Source of the DNA: Magnetospirillum sp. ME-1
GTDB lineage: Bacteria; Pseudomonadota; Alphaproteobacteria; Rhodospirillales; Magnetospirillaceae
Direction: 5' to 3'
Length of the DNA: 64,000 bases
Assembly (NCBI RefSeq): GCF_002105535.1
Contig: NZ_CP015848.1
Coordinates: forward strand, 1,736,907 to 1,800,906
In this document: piece by piece, positions 28,640 to 39,184 of the stretch
Position numbering within the stretch: position 1 is the stretch's first letter
Layout: every line of letters starts with the position of its first letter
The notes under the pieces: generated by a model
Database searches by the model: none
Seen by the model: the letters and a program-made list of their open reading frames with translations, nothing else
Told to the model about the DNA's origin: nothing
Made by a program: the position numbers and the translations under genes

Positions 28640-30703
28640 CTAGCTCTTTTCCTTGTGGGTGTAGACGCCGTCCCAATCCGACCCCGGCGGTTCCTCCATG
28701 AAATGCTCGATGCGGGCGAGATAGGTCTTGTAGATCACCCGTTCGGGGTCGGCATTGTGCAATTCCTGGAAGGCCATCCGGGCGGCATCCCACTTCTGCT
28801 CGCGGAACATGGTCAGTGCCGCCAGGTGCCTGGACAGGGCCGCCACCGTCTCGGCATCCACCTCGCCCTCGAAGCCCAGGGGCTCGTACAGACGGACCGG
28901 GGTGTCCTTGCCCTTCACCCGCACCAGATCGATCTCGCGGCTGATCAGGCCGGGAACCGCCGCCTGGGTGTATTCGGTGACCATCATGTTGACGCCGTAC
29001 TGCTTGGTCAGGCTTTCGACGCGCGACCCCAGGTTGACGGCATCGCCCAGCACCGTATAGGCCATGCGGAAGTCGGATCCCATGTTGCCCACATTCATGA
29101 TGCCGGTGTTGAGCCCGATGCCCACCTTGATGGGCTTCCAGCCGCGCGCGATGAAGTCGTCCTTCAGCTCGTCCATCTTCCTGACCATGCCCAGCGCCGC
29201 CTGGACGGCGTGGCGGGCGTGGTCGGCATCGTGGAGCGGGGCGCCCCAGAAGGCCATGATGGCGTCGCCCATGTATTTGTCGATGGTGCCGCGGTGATCG
29301 TGGATCACGTGGGTCATGGGGCTGAGGAAGGCGTTCATCAGCACGGTCAATTCCTGCGGCGCCAGGCCTTCGGAAATGGTGGTGAAGCCGCGCACGTCCG
29401 AGAACAGCACGGTCATCTCGCGCGATTCGCCGCCCACCGTCACCTGCTGGCCGGTCTTGTTCATCTCGGCCACCAGTTCCGGCGGGATGTACTGGCCGAA
29501 GGTCTTGGCGATCTGCTGCTTCTGATTGCGCTCGATCATGTACTGGCGGAACTCCACCAGCAGATAGGACAGGATCAGCGCGAGCACGGCATAGGACATG
29601 GACACCACCACGCCCAGATTCACGTACAGCGCGCTGCCCGCCAGGATGAAGCCCAGCCCCAAGGCCACCACGAACATGCCGCGCAGCAGCGGCCGGGTGA
29701 GATAGAGCGACAGCAGGATCATGGCCAGCATCAAGGCCAGGGGCGGCACGGCATCCATCACCGGGCTGGCGGCGCGCAAGGGTGCCCCCTTGAGGATCGA
29801 ACTGATGGAATCGGCGATGATCTCCACCCCGTAGACCATGCCCACGGGGGTATCGAACCAGTCGTGCGACACCTCGGAGGTGTCGCCCAGCACGACGATC
29901 TTGTCCTTCACCCAGAATTCCAGCTCGGCCAGCTCGCGCTCATCCAGCTGCGAGATGTCGAGGAATTCAAGAGCGGAGAGGCCCGCCGACTGGCTGAGGA
30001 AGCGCGTGCCGGTGGGCAGCGGCGGAAAATCGATATAGAGCTTGTTCTGATGATCCAGCGGTACCTTGAGATCGCCCAGGATCAGGGTATTGCCGTCCAG
30101 CTTTGGCTCGACGCCCAGGAACATGGCGGCCGCCTTGACCGCAAAGGGCCAGCCTCCCTTCTCGCCGGTCATCTCGGGGAAGACCTTGAGGCGCGACAAG
30201 GTGGTGACGATCTTGGAATTGGACTGGATGTTCGTGTAGGCGCTGGCCGAAGCGGCGTCCAGCGCGGTGGTGGGATAGTTGATCTTGACGAACTTGCCGT
30301 CCCGGAACTCGCCCTGGGCCACCAGCAGGGTATTGCCCGCGTCGGCCAGCGCCTTGGCCAGGGCCGGGTCCTCGTTGTACGAGGAGGGGAAGTCCATCAG
30401 CATGTCGACGGCGATGACCTTGGCGCCCAGCGCCTTCAGGTTGGTCACCATGGCGCCGATGTCGGTGCGCCTGAGCGGAAAGCTCTTATAGGCCTTGAAG
30501 AACGCCTCGTCGGTGTTGACCACCACCACTTCGGGCGAAACGGCCAGCTTCTTGGCATCGCCATAGGCCAGCCGCAGCTGGTGCCGGAAGGACAGCGTCT
30601 GGTCCTCCAACAGGGCGAACCACTCGAAGTGCTGCGCGGGGATAGCGACCAGGAAGAGGATGAGGGTGAAGAGAATGTCGTATCGCTTGGTCATTCCGCT
30701 CAT
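28640..30703 (-). CDS. CHASE2-domain class III adenylate cyclase
   Basis: The 687-residue membrane protein has one N-terminal TM, a CHASE2 extracytoplasmic sensor domain (about 40-310), three TM helices (about 320-400) and a class III cyclase domain (about 440-620). The metal-binding motif VLFSDVRGFTTIS and transition-state motif AVNLGSRVE are intact. KYMGDAIMAFW and YTVLGDA carry the Lys and Thr expected for ATP rather than GTP. So it should make cAMP in response to a periplasmic cue. The start at 30703 follows GGGGAG. Confidence 0.9.
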   Translation of the reverse strand: MSGMTKRYDILFTLILFLVAIPAQHFEWFALLEDQTLSFRHQLRLAYGDAKKLAVSPEVVVVNTDEAFFKAYKSFPLRRTDIGAMVTNLKALGAKVIAVDMLMDFPSSYNEDPALAKALADAGNTLLVAQGEFRDGKFVKINYPTTALDAASASAYTNIQSNSKIVTTLSRLKVFPEMTGEKGGWPFAVKAAAMFLGVEPKLDGNTLILGDLKVPLDHQNKLYIDFPPLPTGTRFLSQSAGLSALEFLDISQLDERELAELEFWVKDKIVVLGDTSEVSHDWFDTPVGMVYGVEIIADSISSILKGAPLRAASPVMDAVPPLALMLAMILLSLYLTRPLLRGMFVVALGLGFILAGSALYVNLGVVVSMSYAVLALILSYLLVEFRQYMIERNQKQQIAKTFGQYIPPELVAEMNKTGQQVTVGGESREMTVLFSDVRGFTTISEGLAPQELTVLMNAFLSPMTHVIHDHRGTIDKYMGDAIMAFWGAPLHDADHARHAVQAALGMVRKMDELKDDFIARGWKPIKVGIGLNTGIMNVGNMGSDFRMAYTVLGDAVNLGSRVESLTKQYGVNMMVTEYTQAAVPGLISREIDLVRVKGKDTPVRLYEPLGFEGEVDAETVAALSRHLAALTMFREQKWDAARMAFQELHNADPERVIYKTYLARIEHFMEEPPGSDWDGVYTHKEKS

Positions 30704-30725
30704 GGCGCTCCCCGGAATCAAGAAG

Positions 30726-30754
30726 GGCGCCCTCCTCGCGGAAGAGGGCGCCCC
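30726..30754 (-). terminator. Hairpin between fecR-like and cyclase genes
   Basis: GGGCGCCCTC (30726-30735) and GAGGGCGCCC (30745-30754) form a perfect 10-bp stem. On the minus strand it is followed by TTCTT. It lies between two genes of the same operon, so it may be a partial terminator or mRNA-stability element that sets more FecR-like protein than cyclase. Confidence 0.5.
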
Positions 30755-30761
30755 GTAAAGG

Positions 30762-33162
<2,401 letters not shown>

Positions 33163-33323
33163 CCCCCCAACATCGCGCCCTCCCGCCCAACTTGCAAGTG
33201 TGCGGGAATTAACCGCTGCGAAACGTTGAAATGTCAGTATGAATGCGGTGTGGGCTTCACTCGGCCCGCATTTCCGGGTTAAGTGATGTCCGGGGGAGCA
33301 ACAGGCTCCGCCGCGCAAGCGGG

Positions 33324-35231
33324 ATGGCAAGCGACGTGAACAACAGGGCCGCAGCAGGCGACGGCCAGGATTTCGATCGGCAGTCGCCCGGTTTCATCAG
33401 GCAGTTCATCCGCCTGGCCGGTCCCTATTGGCAATCGGGCGAGAAGTGGAAGGTCCGCGGCCTGGTCGCCCTGCTGCTGGGGCTGACCGTGGGCCAGGTG
33501 GTCATTCCCATCATGATCAATCTGTGGAGCGCCGAGCTGTTCGACGCGCTCGAACAGAAATCCATGGAGAAGTTCTTCGGCCAGATCGTCGAGATCTGCC
33601 TGATCCTGCTGGCCTCCATGACGGTGACCGCCACCCATCTCAAGGTCAAGCGCGCCATCCAGCTGGGCTGGCGCCGCTGGCTGACCCGGCGGCTGCAGGA
33701 TAATTGGATGGCCATGGGCCACCATTACCAGCTGATGCATATGCCGGGCGACCACGACAATCCGGACGGACGCATCGCCGAGGACATCCGCCTGACCACC
33801 GAGACGGCCATCGACCTCATCCACTCGCTGTTCTATTGCGCCCTGCTGCTGGCCAGCTTCGTGCAGATCCTTTGGTCCTTGTCCGGCGATCTGGTCCTGT
33901 CGCTCGGCGATTTCGAGCTGCCCATCCCCGGCCATATGGTCTGGGTGGCGCTGATCTACGCCTCGGCCGCCTCGTCGCTGGCCCTGTGGGTGGGGCGCCC
34001 ACTGATCGGCGCCACCGACCGCCGCCAGACGGCGGAGGCCAATTTCCGCTTCGGACTGGTCCGCGCCCGCGAGAATTCCGAGGCCATCGCCCTGCTGCAT
34101 GGCGAAGTGGGCGAACGGCGCCGCTTCTCCGAGCTGTTCCGCGGCATCGAAGGCGCCTGGAACCGCCAGACCGCCGGCCTCACCCGTTTGTTCCTGTTCA
34201 CCTCGGGCTACGCGGTGTTCTCCACCGCCTTCCCCATCCTGATCGCGGCGCCACGCTACATCGCCGGCATCATCTCGCTGGGCCACCTGATGCAGACCGC
34301 CCAGGCCTTCCAGCAATTGTCCCAGGCCCTGTCCTGGCCGGTGGACAACCTGCAGAAGGTGGCCGAGTGGCGGGCCTCGGTGGAACGCGTGCTGTCGCTC
34401 CACGACGCCCTGCAGGCGCTGAGAGACGATTCGTCGCGGCCCGACGCCCATACGGTCATCGTCCAGAAGGCCGCCATTCCCACGCTGTGCTTCCACGACC
34501 TCACCATCGCCAACGCCGATGGCGGCGTGGTGATCGAAGGCTTCAGCGCCGAGATCGTCGGCGGCGAGCACGTGCTGATCGGCGGCGATCCCGGCGCGGC
34601 GGTCAAGCTGTTCAAGGTGGTGGCCGGCCTGTGGCCGTGGGGACGCGGCACCGTCGATCTGCCCTGCGACGCGCATATCTTCTTCATGCCGCAACGGCCC
34701 TACATGCCCATCGGCACCCTGCGCGGCGTGCTGACCTACCCCTCGGCCATGGAATGCTTCCCCGAGGACCAGCTGGAGGGCGCCCTGGAGCGGGTGGGCC
34801 TCGGCCATCTGATGCCCCGCATCGACGACACCGCCATCTGGGAACAAAGCCTCACCGCCGGCGAGCAGCAGCGCCTGGGCTTCGCCCGCCTCCTGCTGCA
34901 CCGGCCCAAATGGGTGTTCCTGCAGGAAGCCACCGACGCCCTGGACCCCGATGGCGAACGCAAGCTGATGCAGTTGCTGATCGATGAGTTCCCCACCGCC
35001 ACCATCCTCACCGTGGGCTTCCATGCCGAGCTGGAGCAGTACCACCAGCGCAAGCTGACGCTCACCCCCTCGCCCGACGGCACCATCCTGGTGCGCGAAA
35101 GCCGCAAGGACTGGAACCAGCCCAAGCGCGGCATGAACTGGGGCGGACGCCTGTTCGGCAACCTGCTGCGCCGCGGCGAGCGCCGCGCCCTGGCCGATGG
35201 CCTGACCAAGCGCGGCGACAAGCGGCGGTAG
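33324..35231 (+). CDS. ABC transporter of the SbmA/YddA type with degraded ATPase domain
   Basis: The 635-residue half-transporter has a membrane domain with about six TM helices (45-370) of the ABCD/SbmA type (WRRWLTRRLQDNWM, DNPDGRIAEDIR). An ABC domain follows (about 385-590). The Walker A loop reads IGGDPGAAVKLF (about 418-428), lacking the GKS/T core. Walker B reads FLQEATDALD, with the expected Asp replaced by Gln. The signature LTAGEQQRLGFARLL is kept. ATP hydrolysis is therefore doubtful, and it may work as a proton-driven importer or pair with another subunit. The start is divergent from the carboxypeptidase gene. Confidence 0.75.
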   Translation: MASDVNNRAAAGDGQDFDRQSPGFIRQFIRLAGPYWQSGEKWKVRGLVALLLGLTVGQVVIPIMINLWSAELFDALEQKSMEKFFGQIVEICLILLASMTVTATHLKVKRAIQLGWRRWLTRRLQDNWMAMGHHYQLMHMPGDHDNPDGRIAEDIRLTTETAIDLIHSLFYCALLLASFVQILWSLSGDLVLSLGDFELPIPGHMVWVALIYASAASSLALWVGRPLIGATDRRQTAEANFRFGLVRARENSEAIALLHGEVGERRRFSELFRGIEGAWNRQTAGLTRLFLFTSGYAVFSTAFPILIAAPRYIAGIISLGHLMQTAQAFQQLSQALSWPVDNLQKVAEWRASVERVLSLHDALQALRDDSSRPDAHTVIVQKAAIPTLCFHDLTIANADGGVVIEGFSAEIVGGEHVLIGGDPGAAVKLFKVVAGLWPWGRGTVDLPCDAHIFFMPQRPYMPIGTLRGVLTYPSAMECFPEDQLEGALERVGLGHLMPRIDDTAIWEQSLTAGEQQRLGFARLLLHRPKWVFLQEATDALDPDGERKLMQLLIDEFPTATILTVGFHAELEQYHQRKLTLTPSPDGTILVRESRKDWNQPKRGMNWGGRLFGNLLRRGERRALADGLTKRGDKRR

Positions 35232-35239
35232 TACCATTG

Positions 35240-35357
35240 CGGGGCTCCCGCCCCGTTCCCCGGTTGGAGGCAATGCCTCCAAACCTCCCTTTGATTCATG
35301 AAAAGAAAGGGGTCCGGGGCTTATGCCCCGGATGGGCTTGGGCGATAGCCCAATAGC
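35240..35357. repeat. Multi-hairpin repeat element, copy 2
   Basis: Four palindromes lie between the converging transporter and glycosidase genes: CGGGGC-TCCC-GCCCCG (35240-35255), GGTTGGAGGC-AAT-GCCTCCAACC (35262-35284), CCGGGGC-TTAT-GCCCCGG (35313-35330) and TTGGGC-GATA-GCCCAA (35337-35352). Read on the minus strand, the last three reproduce the order of the element at 4562-4650, including GCTATTGGGC and the linker TCATGAAT. Confidence 0.8.
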
Positions 35358-35363
35358 TCCCCC

Positions 35364-36719
35364 TCACCCCTTGCGCCAGCCCTTGATCATGTCCCGGTAC
35401 CACTTGCCGGAATTCTTGATGGTGCGCTTCTGGGTGTCGAAATCCACGTGGTAGAGGCCGAAGCGCGGGCCGTAGCCCGAGCCCCACTCGAAATTGTCGA
35501 GAAGCGCCCAGACGAAATAGCCGCGCACGTCGGCGCCCTCGGCCACGGCGTCCAGCATGGCCTGCTGGTATTCGCGGAAATAGGCCAGGCGATGGGTATC
35601 CTTGACCTCGCCGTTCTCGTCGGGCGTGTCGCTGCCCGCGCCGCCGCCGCAGCCGTTCTCGGTGACGTAGACCGGCAGCTTGTACCGCCTCGTCAGGGTC
35701 AGCAGTTCGTCCTTGAACACCTCGGGGAAGATGGGCCAGCCCACTTCCGGGTGGTTGGCCGATTCCGGCGGCGCGCCCCAGCCGTAGCCCCAGGTGGTGG
35801 CGGGGTCGGCCTTGGCGTAGATGGGGCCGTAATGGTTGAGGCCCATCCAGTCGGTGGGGCGGCAGATGCGGGCCAGATCGCCGGCCTGGACATAGGGCTC
35901 CACGTCGCGGGCCATGATCTCGGGGTAATGGCCCAGATGCTGCGGGTCGCAGAACACCCCGTTCCAATGGGCGTCCAGCAGGTCGGCCGCCGCCTGGTTC
36001 TCGGCCAGCCCGCCCTCGGGCCGCACGATCTGGCGGTTATGGATGGCGCCGATGGACACGCCCGGAACATGGTCGCGCAGCACGTCGACGCCCATGCCGT
36101 GAGCCAGATTGACGTGGTGGATGGCCTTCATGTGGGCGGCCCGGTCGGTCACCCCCGGCGCCGCCCAGTCGATGGCGTAGCCGAACATGGTGAAGACCGA
36201 GAACTCGTTGAAGGTGGCGAAGTTCTTGACCCTATCGCCGTAGCGCCTGGCCGCCAGCACGGCGTAATCGGCGAACCATCCGGCGCAGTCGCGGTTGGTC
36301 CAGCCACCCAGATCGTCCAGCGCCTGGGGCAGGTCCCAGTGGTAGAGGCAGACCCAGGGGGTGATGCCAGCTTCCAGCACCCCGTCGATCAGGCGGTCGT
36401 AGAAGTCGAGGCCCTTCTGGTTGACCTGTCCCTTGCCCTTGGGCAGCAGGCGCGGCCAGGCCAGGGAGAAGCGATAGGCGTCGACGCCCAGATCCCTGAT
36501 CAGCCCCACATCCTCGGGCCAGCGGTGGTAATGGTCGCAGGCCACGTCGGCATTGGCGCCGGTCCACACGCCGCCGGCCAAGCGACAGCGGGTGTCCCAG
36601 ATGCTGGGGCCGCGCCCGTCCTCCTTGGTGGCGCCTTCCACCTGGAAGGCCGAGGTGGAGACGCCCCAGACGAAATCGGGCCGCAGGCCGACCTGCTTCT
36701 TCTTCTTCCCGGCGCCCAT
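35364..36719 (-). CDS. Glycoside hydrolase family 1 beta-glucosidase
   Basis: GH1 retaining glycosidases hydrolyse beta-glucosides and related sugars. The 451-residue protein opens with FVWGVSTSAFQVEGA, the family N-terminal signature. The acid/base Glu lies in FATFNEFSVF (about 163-172; usually TFNEPW), and the nucleophile Glu in VYVTENGCGG (about 349-358). WALLDNFEWGSGY matches the sugar-binding C-terminal motif. There is no signal peptide, so it is cytoplasmic. Neither a sugar transporter nor a regulator is adjacent, and the substrate is unknown. Confidence 0.93.
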   Translation of the reverse strand: MGAGKKKKQVGLRPDFVWGVSTSAFQVEGATKEDGRGPSIWDTRCRLAGGVWTGANADVACDHYHRWPEDVGLIRDLGVDAYRFSLAWPRLLPKGKGQVNQKGLDFYDRLIDGVLEAGITPWVCLYHWDLPQALDDLGGWTNRDCAGWFADYAVLAARRYGDRVKNFATFNEFSVFTMFGYAIDWAAPGVTDRAAHMKAIHHVNLAHGMGVDVLRDHVPGVSIGAIHNRQIVRPEGGLAENQAAADLLDAHWNGVFCDPQHLGHYPEIMARDVEPYVQAGDLARICRPTDWMGLNHYGPIYAKADPATTWGYGWGAPPESANHPEVGWPIFPEVFKDELLTLTRRYKLPVYVTENGCGGGAGSDTPDENGEVKDTHRLAYFREYQQAMLDAVAEGADVRGYFVWALLDNFEWGSGYGPRFGLYHVDFDTQKRTIKNSGKWYRDMIKGWRKG

Positions 36720-36780
36720 GATGCCCTCCCGGATGGCTGATTTCGGAAAATCTTCCCACCCTGTCGAGGTGCCGTCAAGG

Positions 36781-37266
36781 TTACCGGCCGGCCACCACCT
36801 CGATGCTGCCGATCATCTTGGTATGGCTGAGGCCGCAATACTCGGCGCATTGCAGGCGTACCCGCCCCGAGGCCGGCGCGGTCAGACTGACCACTCGGGC
36901 CTGGCCGGGGGTCAGCAGCACCTCGGCCTCGCCGATGGCCGCCGAGTGAACGGTATCCTCGGCCAGCAGATGCAGGCGGTAGGTCCTGCCCGCCTCCAGT
37001 TCCAGGGCCGGGCTGAACTCCCAGCGCTTGGCCAGCATGGGAATGTCGGAGCCGGCGGGCGGGCGCACCACCGGAATGCCGTCCACGCTCTGGCCGGTAC
37101 CATGGGCGGCCAGCAGGGCCAGATGGCGGCCGTGGAACTCGGCCAGATCGGCCGTGTAGCTTTGGGACGGCAGCACGTCCAGGCCGCCGGTACGCCCCAT
37201 CAGCCAGCCGAGCGCCAGGATCACCGTGGCGGCCAGCAGGGCAAGCGGTGCGAAGCCCTTAAGCAT
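36781..37266 (-). CDS. CuA-domain oxidase subunit II-like protein
   Basis: The 161-residue protein has one N-terminal TM (about 5-25) and a periplasmic cupredoxin domain. The CuA ligand set is complete: the first His in EDTVHSA, then CAEYCGLSHTKM, which has the spacing C-x3-C-x3-H-x2-M. VRPPAGSDIPMLAKRWEFSP also occurs nearly unchanged in the second subunit II of this window (44272-44817), so the two are paralogs. It overlaps the upstream heme-copper subunit gene by eight bases. It probably accepts electrons from a c-type cytochrome or cupredoxin. Confidence 0.85.
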   Translation of the reverse strand: MLKGFAPLALLAATVILALGWLMGRTGGLDVLPSQSYTADLAEFHGRHLALLAAHGTGQSVDGIPVVRPPAGSDIPMLAKRWEFSPALELEAGRTYRLHLLAEDTVHSAAIGEAEVLLTPGQARVVSLTAPASGRVRLQCAEYCGLSHTKMIGSIEVVAGR

Positions 37267-38617
37267 TGCCGCCCTCCTCGCCCCGCTTGAGCAGACGCGA
37301 AAGCGCCATCCACACGAAGATGACGCCGCCCAGCACCGCCAGACCGGTGCCCATGCCCACCACGCCCATGGAAACCTTCTTCCACAGGGTGTTGAGGCCC
37401 TGGTCCACGCCGGTGGTCTTGCGCGGCACACCGGCGGCTCCGGCCAGGAAGAATCCCAGCGCATGGACCAACTGGCCCCAGCCGTAGAGATGGAATTGCA
37501 GGCGCACACCCCGCCCCGCCCCGATATTGCGCCCCAGCGCGGGCAGCAGATGAAGCAGCACCACCCCCATCAGCCCCAACTGCACGCCCCCGATCACCGC
37601 GTGGTAGTGGGATGGCGTGCGGGTGTCGGCCACGCCGAGGAAGAAGCCGGCGAAACCGCCGATGGCGAAGACGAACAGCGACAGCGCCAGCGACAGGAAG
37701 GCGGGCGAGCGCCAGTCGCGCGGCCCCTGGACGATTCTCCAGGCCAGCCCCATGCCCATCACCAGGGGCGGCAGCGGCAACCCCACCCACAGCAGGCGGG
37801 TGAAGACCTGCCGGTGCTCGAGGCCCAGCACGTCGCCGCCCACGGCGTAGATCAGCGGCGAAATCACCGCGAACAGGGCAAGCGCCGCGAAGCAGGCGCG
37901 GCCCAGCCCGGCGGGAACCGGCCCGGCGCCGAAATGCTTTTCCGACAGGGCCTGCCAGGCGATCATCAGGATCATGGTGTTGACCAGTTGCAGCACATGG
38001 CCGCCGCCCCAGAACACCCGCTCGTTGAACAGGTCGGCATCGGTCCCGGCCGGAATCAGCGCCCAGGCGATCAGGAAGCAGGCCAGGCTGGCCAGATAGG
38101 CCAGGCCGGCGCAAGCGATGCCGAACGGCACGACCATGTGGCTTTTGAGTACCGGCAACAGCCGAAGGCAGGCCAGCGCCACGCCGGCGGCATGAACGCC
38201 CAGGCCGATATAGAACAGCCTGTGCCCCACCACGGGGACATAATTGTTGAGCGAGGGCTCGCCCTGGTCGGCCAGGGCGGGAATCAGCAGCAGCAGGACA
38301 CCCAGACTGCCAAGGATCAGCGCCACGCGGCCCAGGGCGTCGCCCTTGGGACACGGCGGCGCGGCCATGGCCGACAACGCCCCCAGCGCGGCCAGGAACC
38401 ACACCTCGAAGGACAGCACCACATGGGTGACCAGGGCGCGGTAGAAGAAATGCGGCCCCCAGGGGAGCCAGTCCTGCACCTTGGGCGTGCGGGAAAGCCC
38501 CAGCGCCAGGGCCAGAAGCCCGGCGATGGCCAGCGAACCGATGGCCAGCAACGCCCAGCCGCGCAATTCGGCCCGGCGCGCCGCCGAAAGGTCACTCATT
38601 CTCCAGGAATGATCCAT
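37259..38617 (-). CDS. Divergent heme-copper oxidase/NO reductase-like subunit I
   Basis: The 452-residue protein has about 12 TM helices. Heme and metal ligands of the superfamily can be placed: His in ALVTHVVLSFEVWF (helix II), His in FWGGGHVLQLVNT (helix VI) and the HxH of SHYHAVIGGVQLG (helix X). Helix VII, which normally has two adjacent His for the CuB site, reads GGDVLGLEHRQVF with only one. It may therefore be an NO reductase-like variant or have altered chemistry. It is translationally coupled to the CuA subunit II gene. The ATG at 38617 follows GGGGCGG; a later ATG is at 38599. Confidence 0.75.
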   Translation of the reverse strand: MDHSWRMSDLSAARRAELRGWALLAIGSLAIAGLLALALGLSRTPKVQDWLPWGPHFFYRALVTHVVLSFEVWFLAALGALSAMAAPPCPKGDALGRVALILGSLGVLLLLIPALADQGEPSLNNYVPVVGHRLFYIGLGVHAAGVALACLRLLPVLKSHMVVPFGIACAGLAYLASLACFLIAWALIPAGTDADLFNERVFWGGGHVLQLVNTMILMIAWQALSEKHFGAGPVPAGLGRACFAALALFAVISPLIYAVGGDVLGLEHRQVFTRLLWVGLPLPPLVMGMGLAWRIVQGPRDWRSPAFLSLALSLFVFAIGGFAGFFLGVADTRTPSHYHAVIGGVQLGLMGVVLLHLLPALGRNIGAGRGVRLQFHLYGWGQLVHALGFFLAGAAGVPRKTTGVDQGLNTLWKKVSMGVVGMGTGLAVLGGVIFVWMALSRLLKRGEEGGNA

Positions 38618-38645
38618 TCCGCCCCTATTTTTCCGTCTCAAGCCG

Positions 38646-38673
38646 CGTCACCCCGGCCGAAGCCGGGGTGACG
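38646..38673. terminator. Strong hairpin between oxidase-cluster genes
   Basis: CGTCACCCCGGC (38646-38657), loop CGAA, GCCGGGGTGACG (38662-38673) is a perfect 12-bp stem. It lies after the small membrane protein gene and before the divergent subunit I gene on the minus strand. There is no T-run, so it may be an mRNA processing or stability element. Confidence 0.55.
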
Positions 38674-38680
38674 GTTCTTG

Positions 38681-39184
38681 TCACTTGAACTCGAACTTGC
38701 CGTTCTCTTCGTCGAAATCGACCACGAAAACCTGCCGGGGCGCAAGGTCCACGGTGACCTCGGCCACCTGATCGAAGACGTTGGGATCATTGCCGTCACG
38801 CATGCGCGCCGTGATGACATGCCGTCCGGTCGAGATTTCGCGCGAATCGTAGAAGCGCGAACGACCGTCGCCCGACAGGCCGGCGGGCTTCGCCGTCTGC
38901 GAGAACACCTTGACGCCGTCGATGTCCATTTCCAGCGTCACGGGGTTGCGCTCGCGGCCGCAGGAGGTCTTGGCCCGCATGTTGGGCGGCAGCTTGGCCA
39001 GCTCGTCGGCCGAACGCTCCTTGCACTCGCCCATCTTCTGCCCGGCATGGGTCAGCGACAGCTTCAGCAGCGCCTTGGCCGGATCGTGATGGCGATAGAC
39101 CGGATTGGAGGCGAAGTAGGCGATCATGACGGCGAAGGCGGCGTAGGCCACGGCCTGACCTGCGATGTAACGGGGCTTGATCAT
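38681..39184 (-). CDS. Unknown membrane-anchored protein of the oxidase cluster
   Basis: I do not recognise this 167-residue protein. It has one N-terminal TM (about 8-26) and then a periplasmic beta-rich domain with two Cys (GECKERS and KTSCGRE) that could form a disulfide or bind metal. HHDPAKALLKLSLTHAGQK contributes several His near the membrane. Its ATG overlaps the stop of the cytochrome b fusion gene (ATGA), so it is translationally coupled to it and is probably a subunit or assembly factor of that complex. Confidence 0.65.
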   Translation of the reverse strand: MIKPRYIAGQAVAYAAFAVMIAYFASNPVYRHHDPAKALLKLSLTHAGQKMGECKERSADELAKLPPNMRAKTSCGRERNPVTLEMDIDGVKVFSQTAKPAGLSGDGRSRFYDSREISTGRHVITARMRDGNDPNVFDQVAEVTVDLAPRQVFVVDFDEENGKFEFK

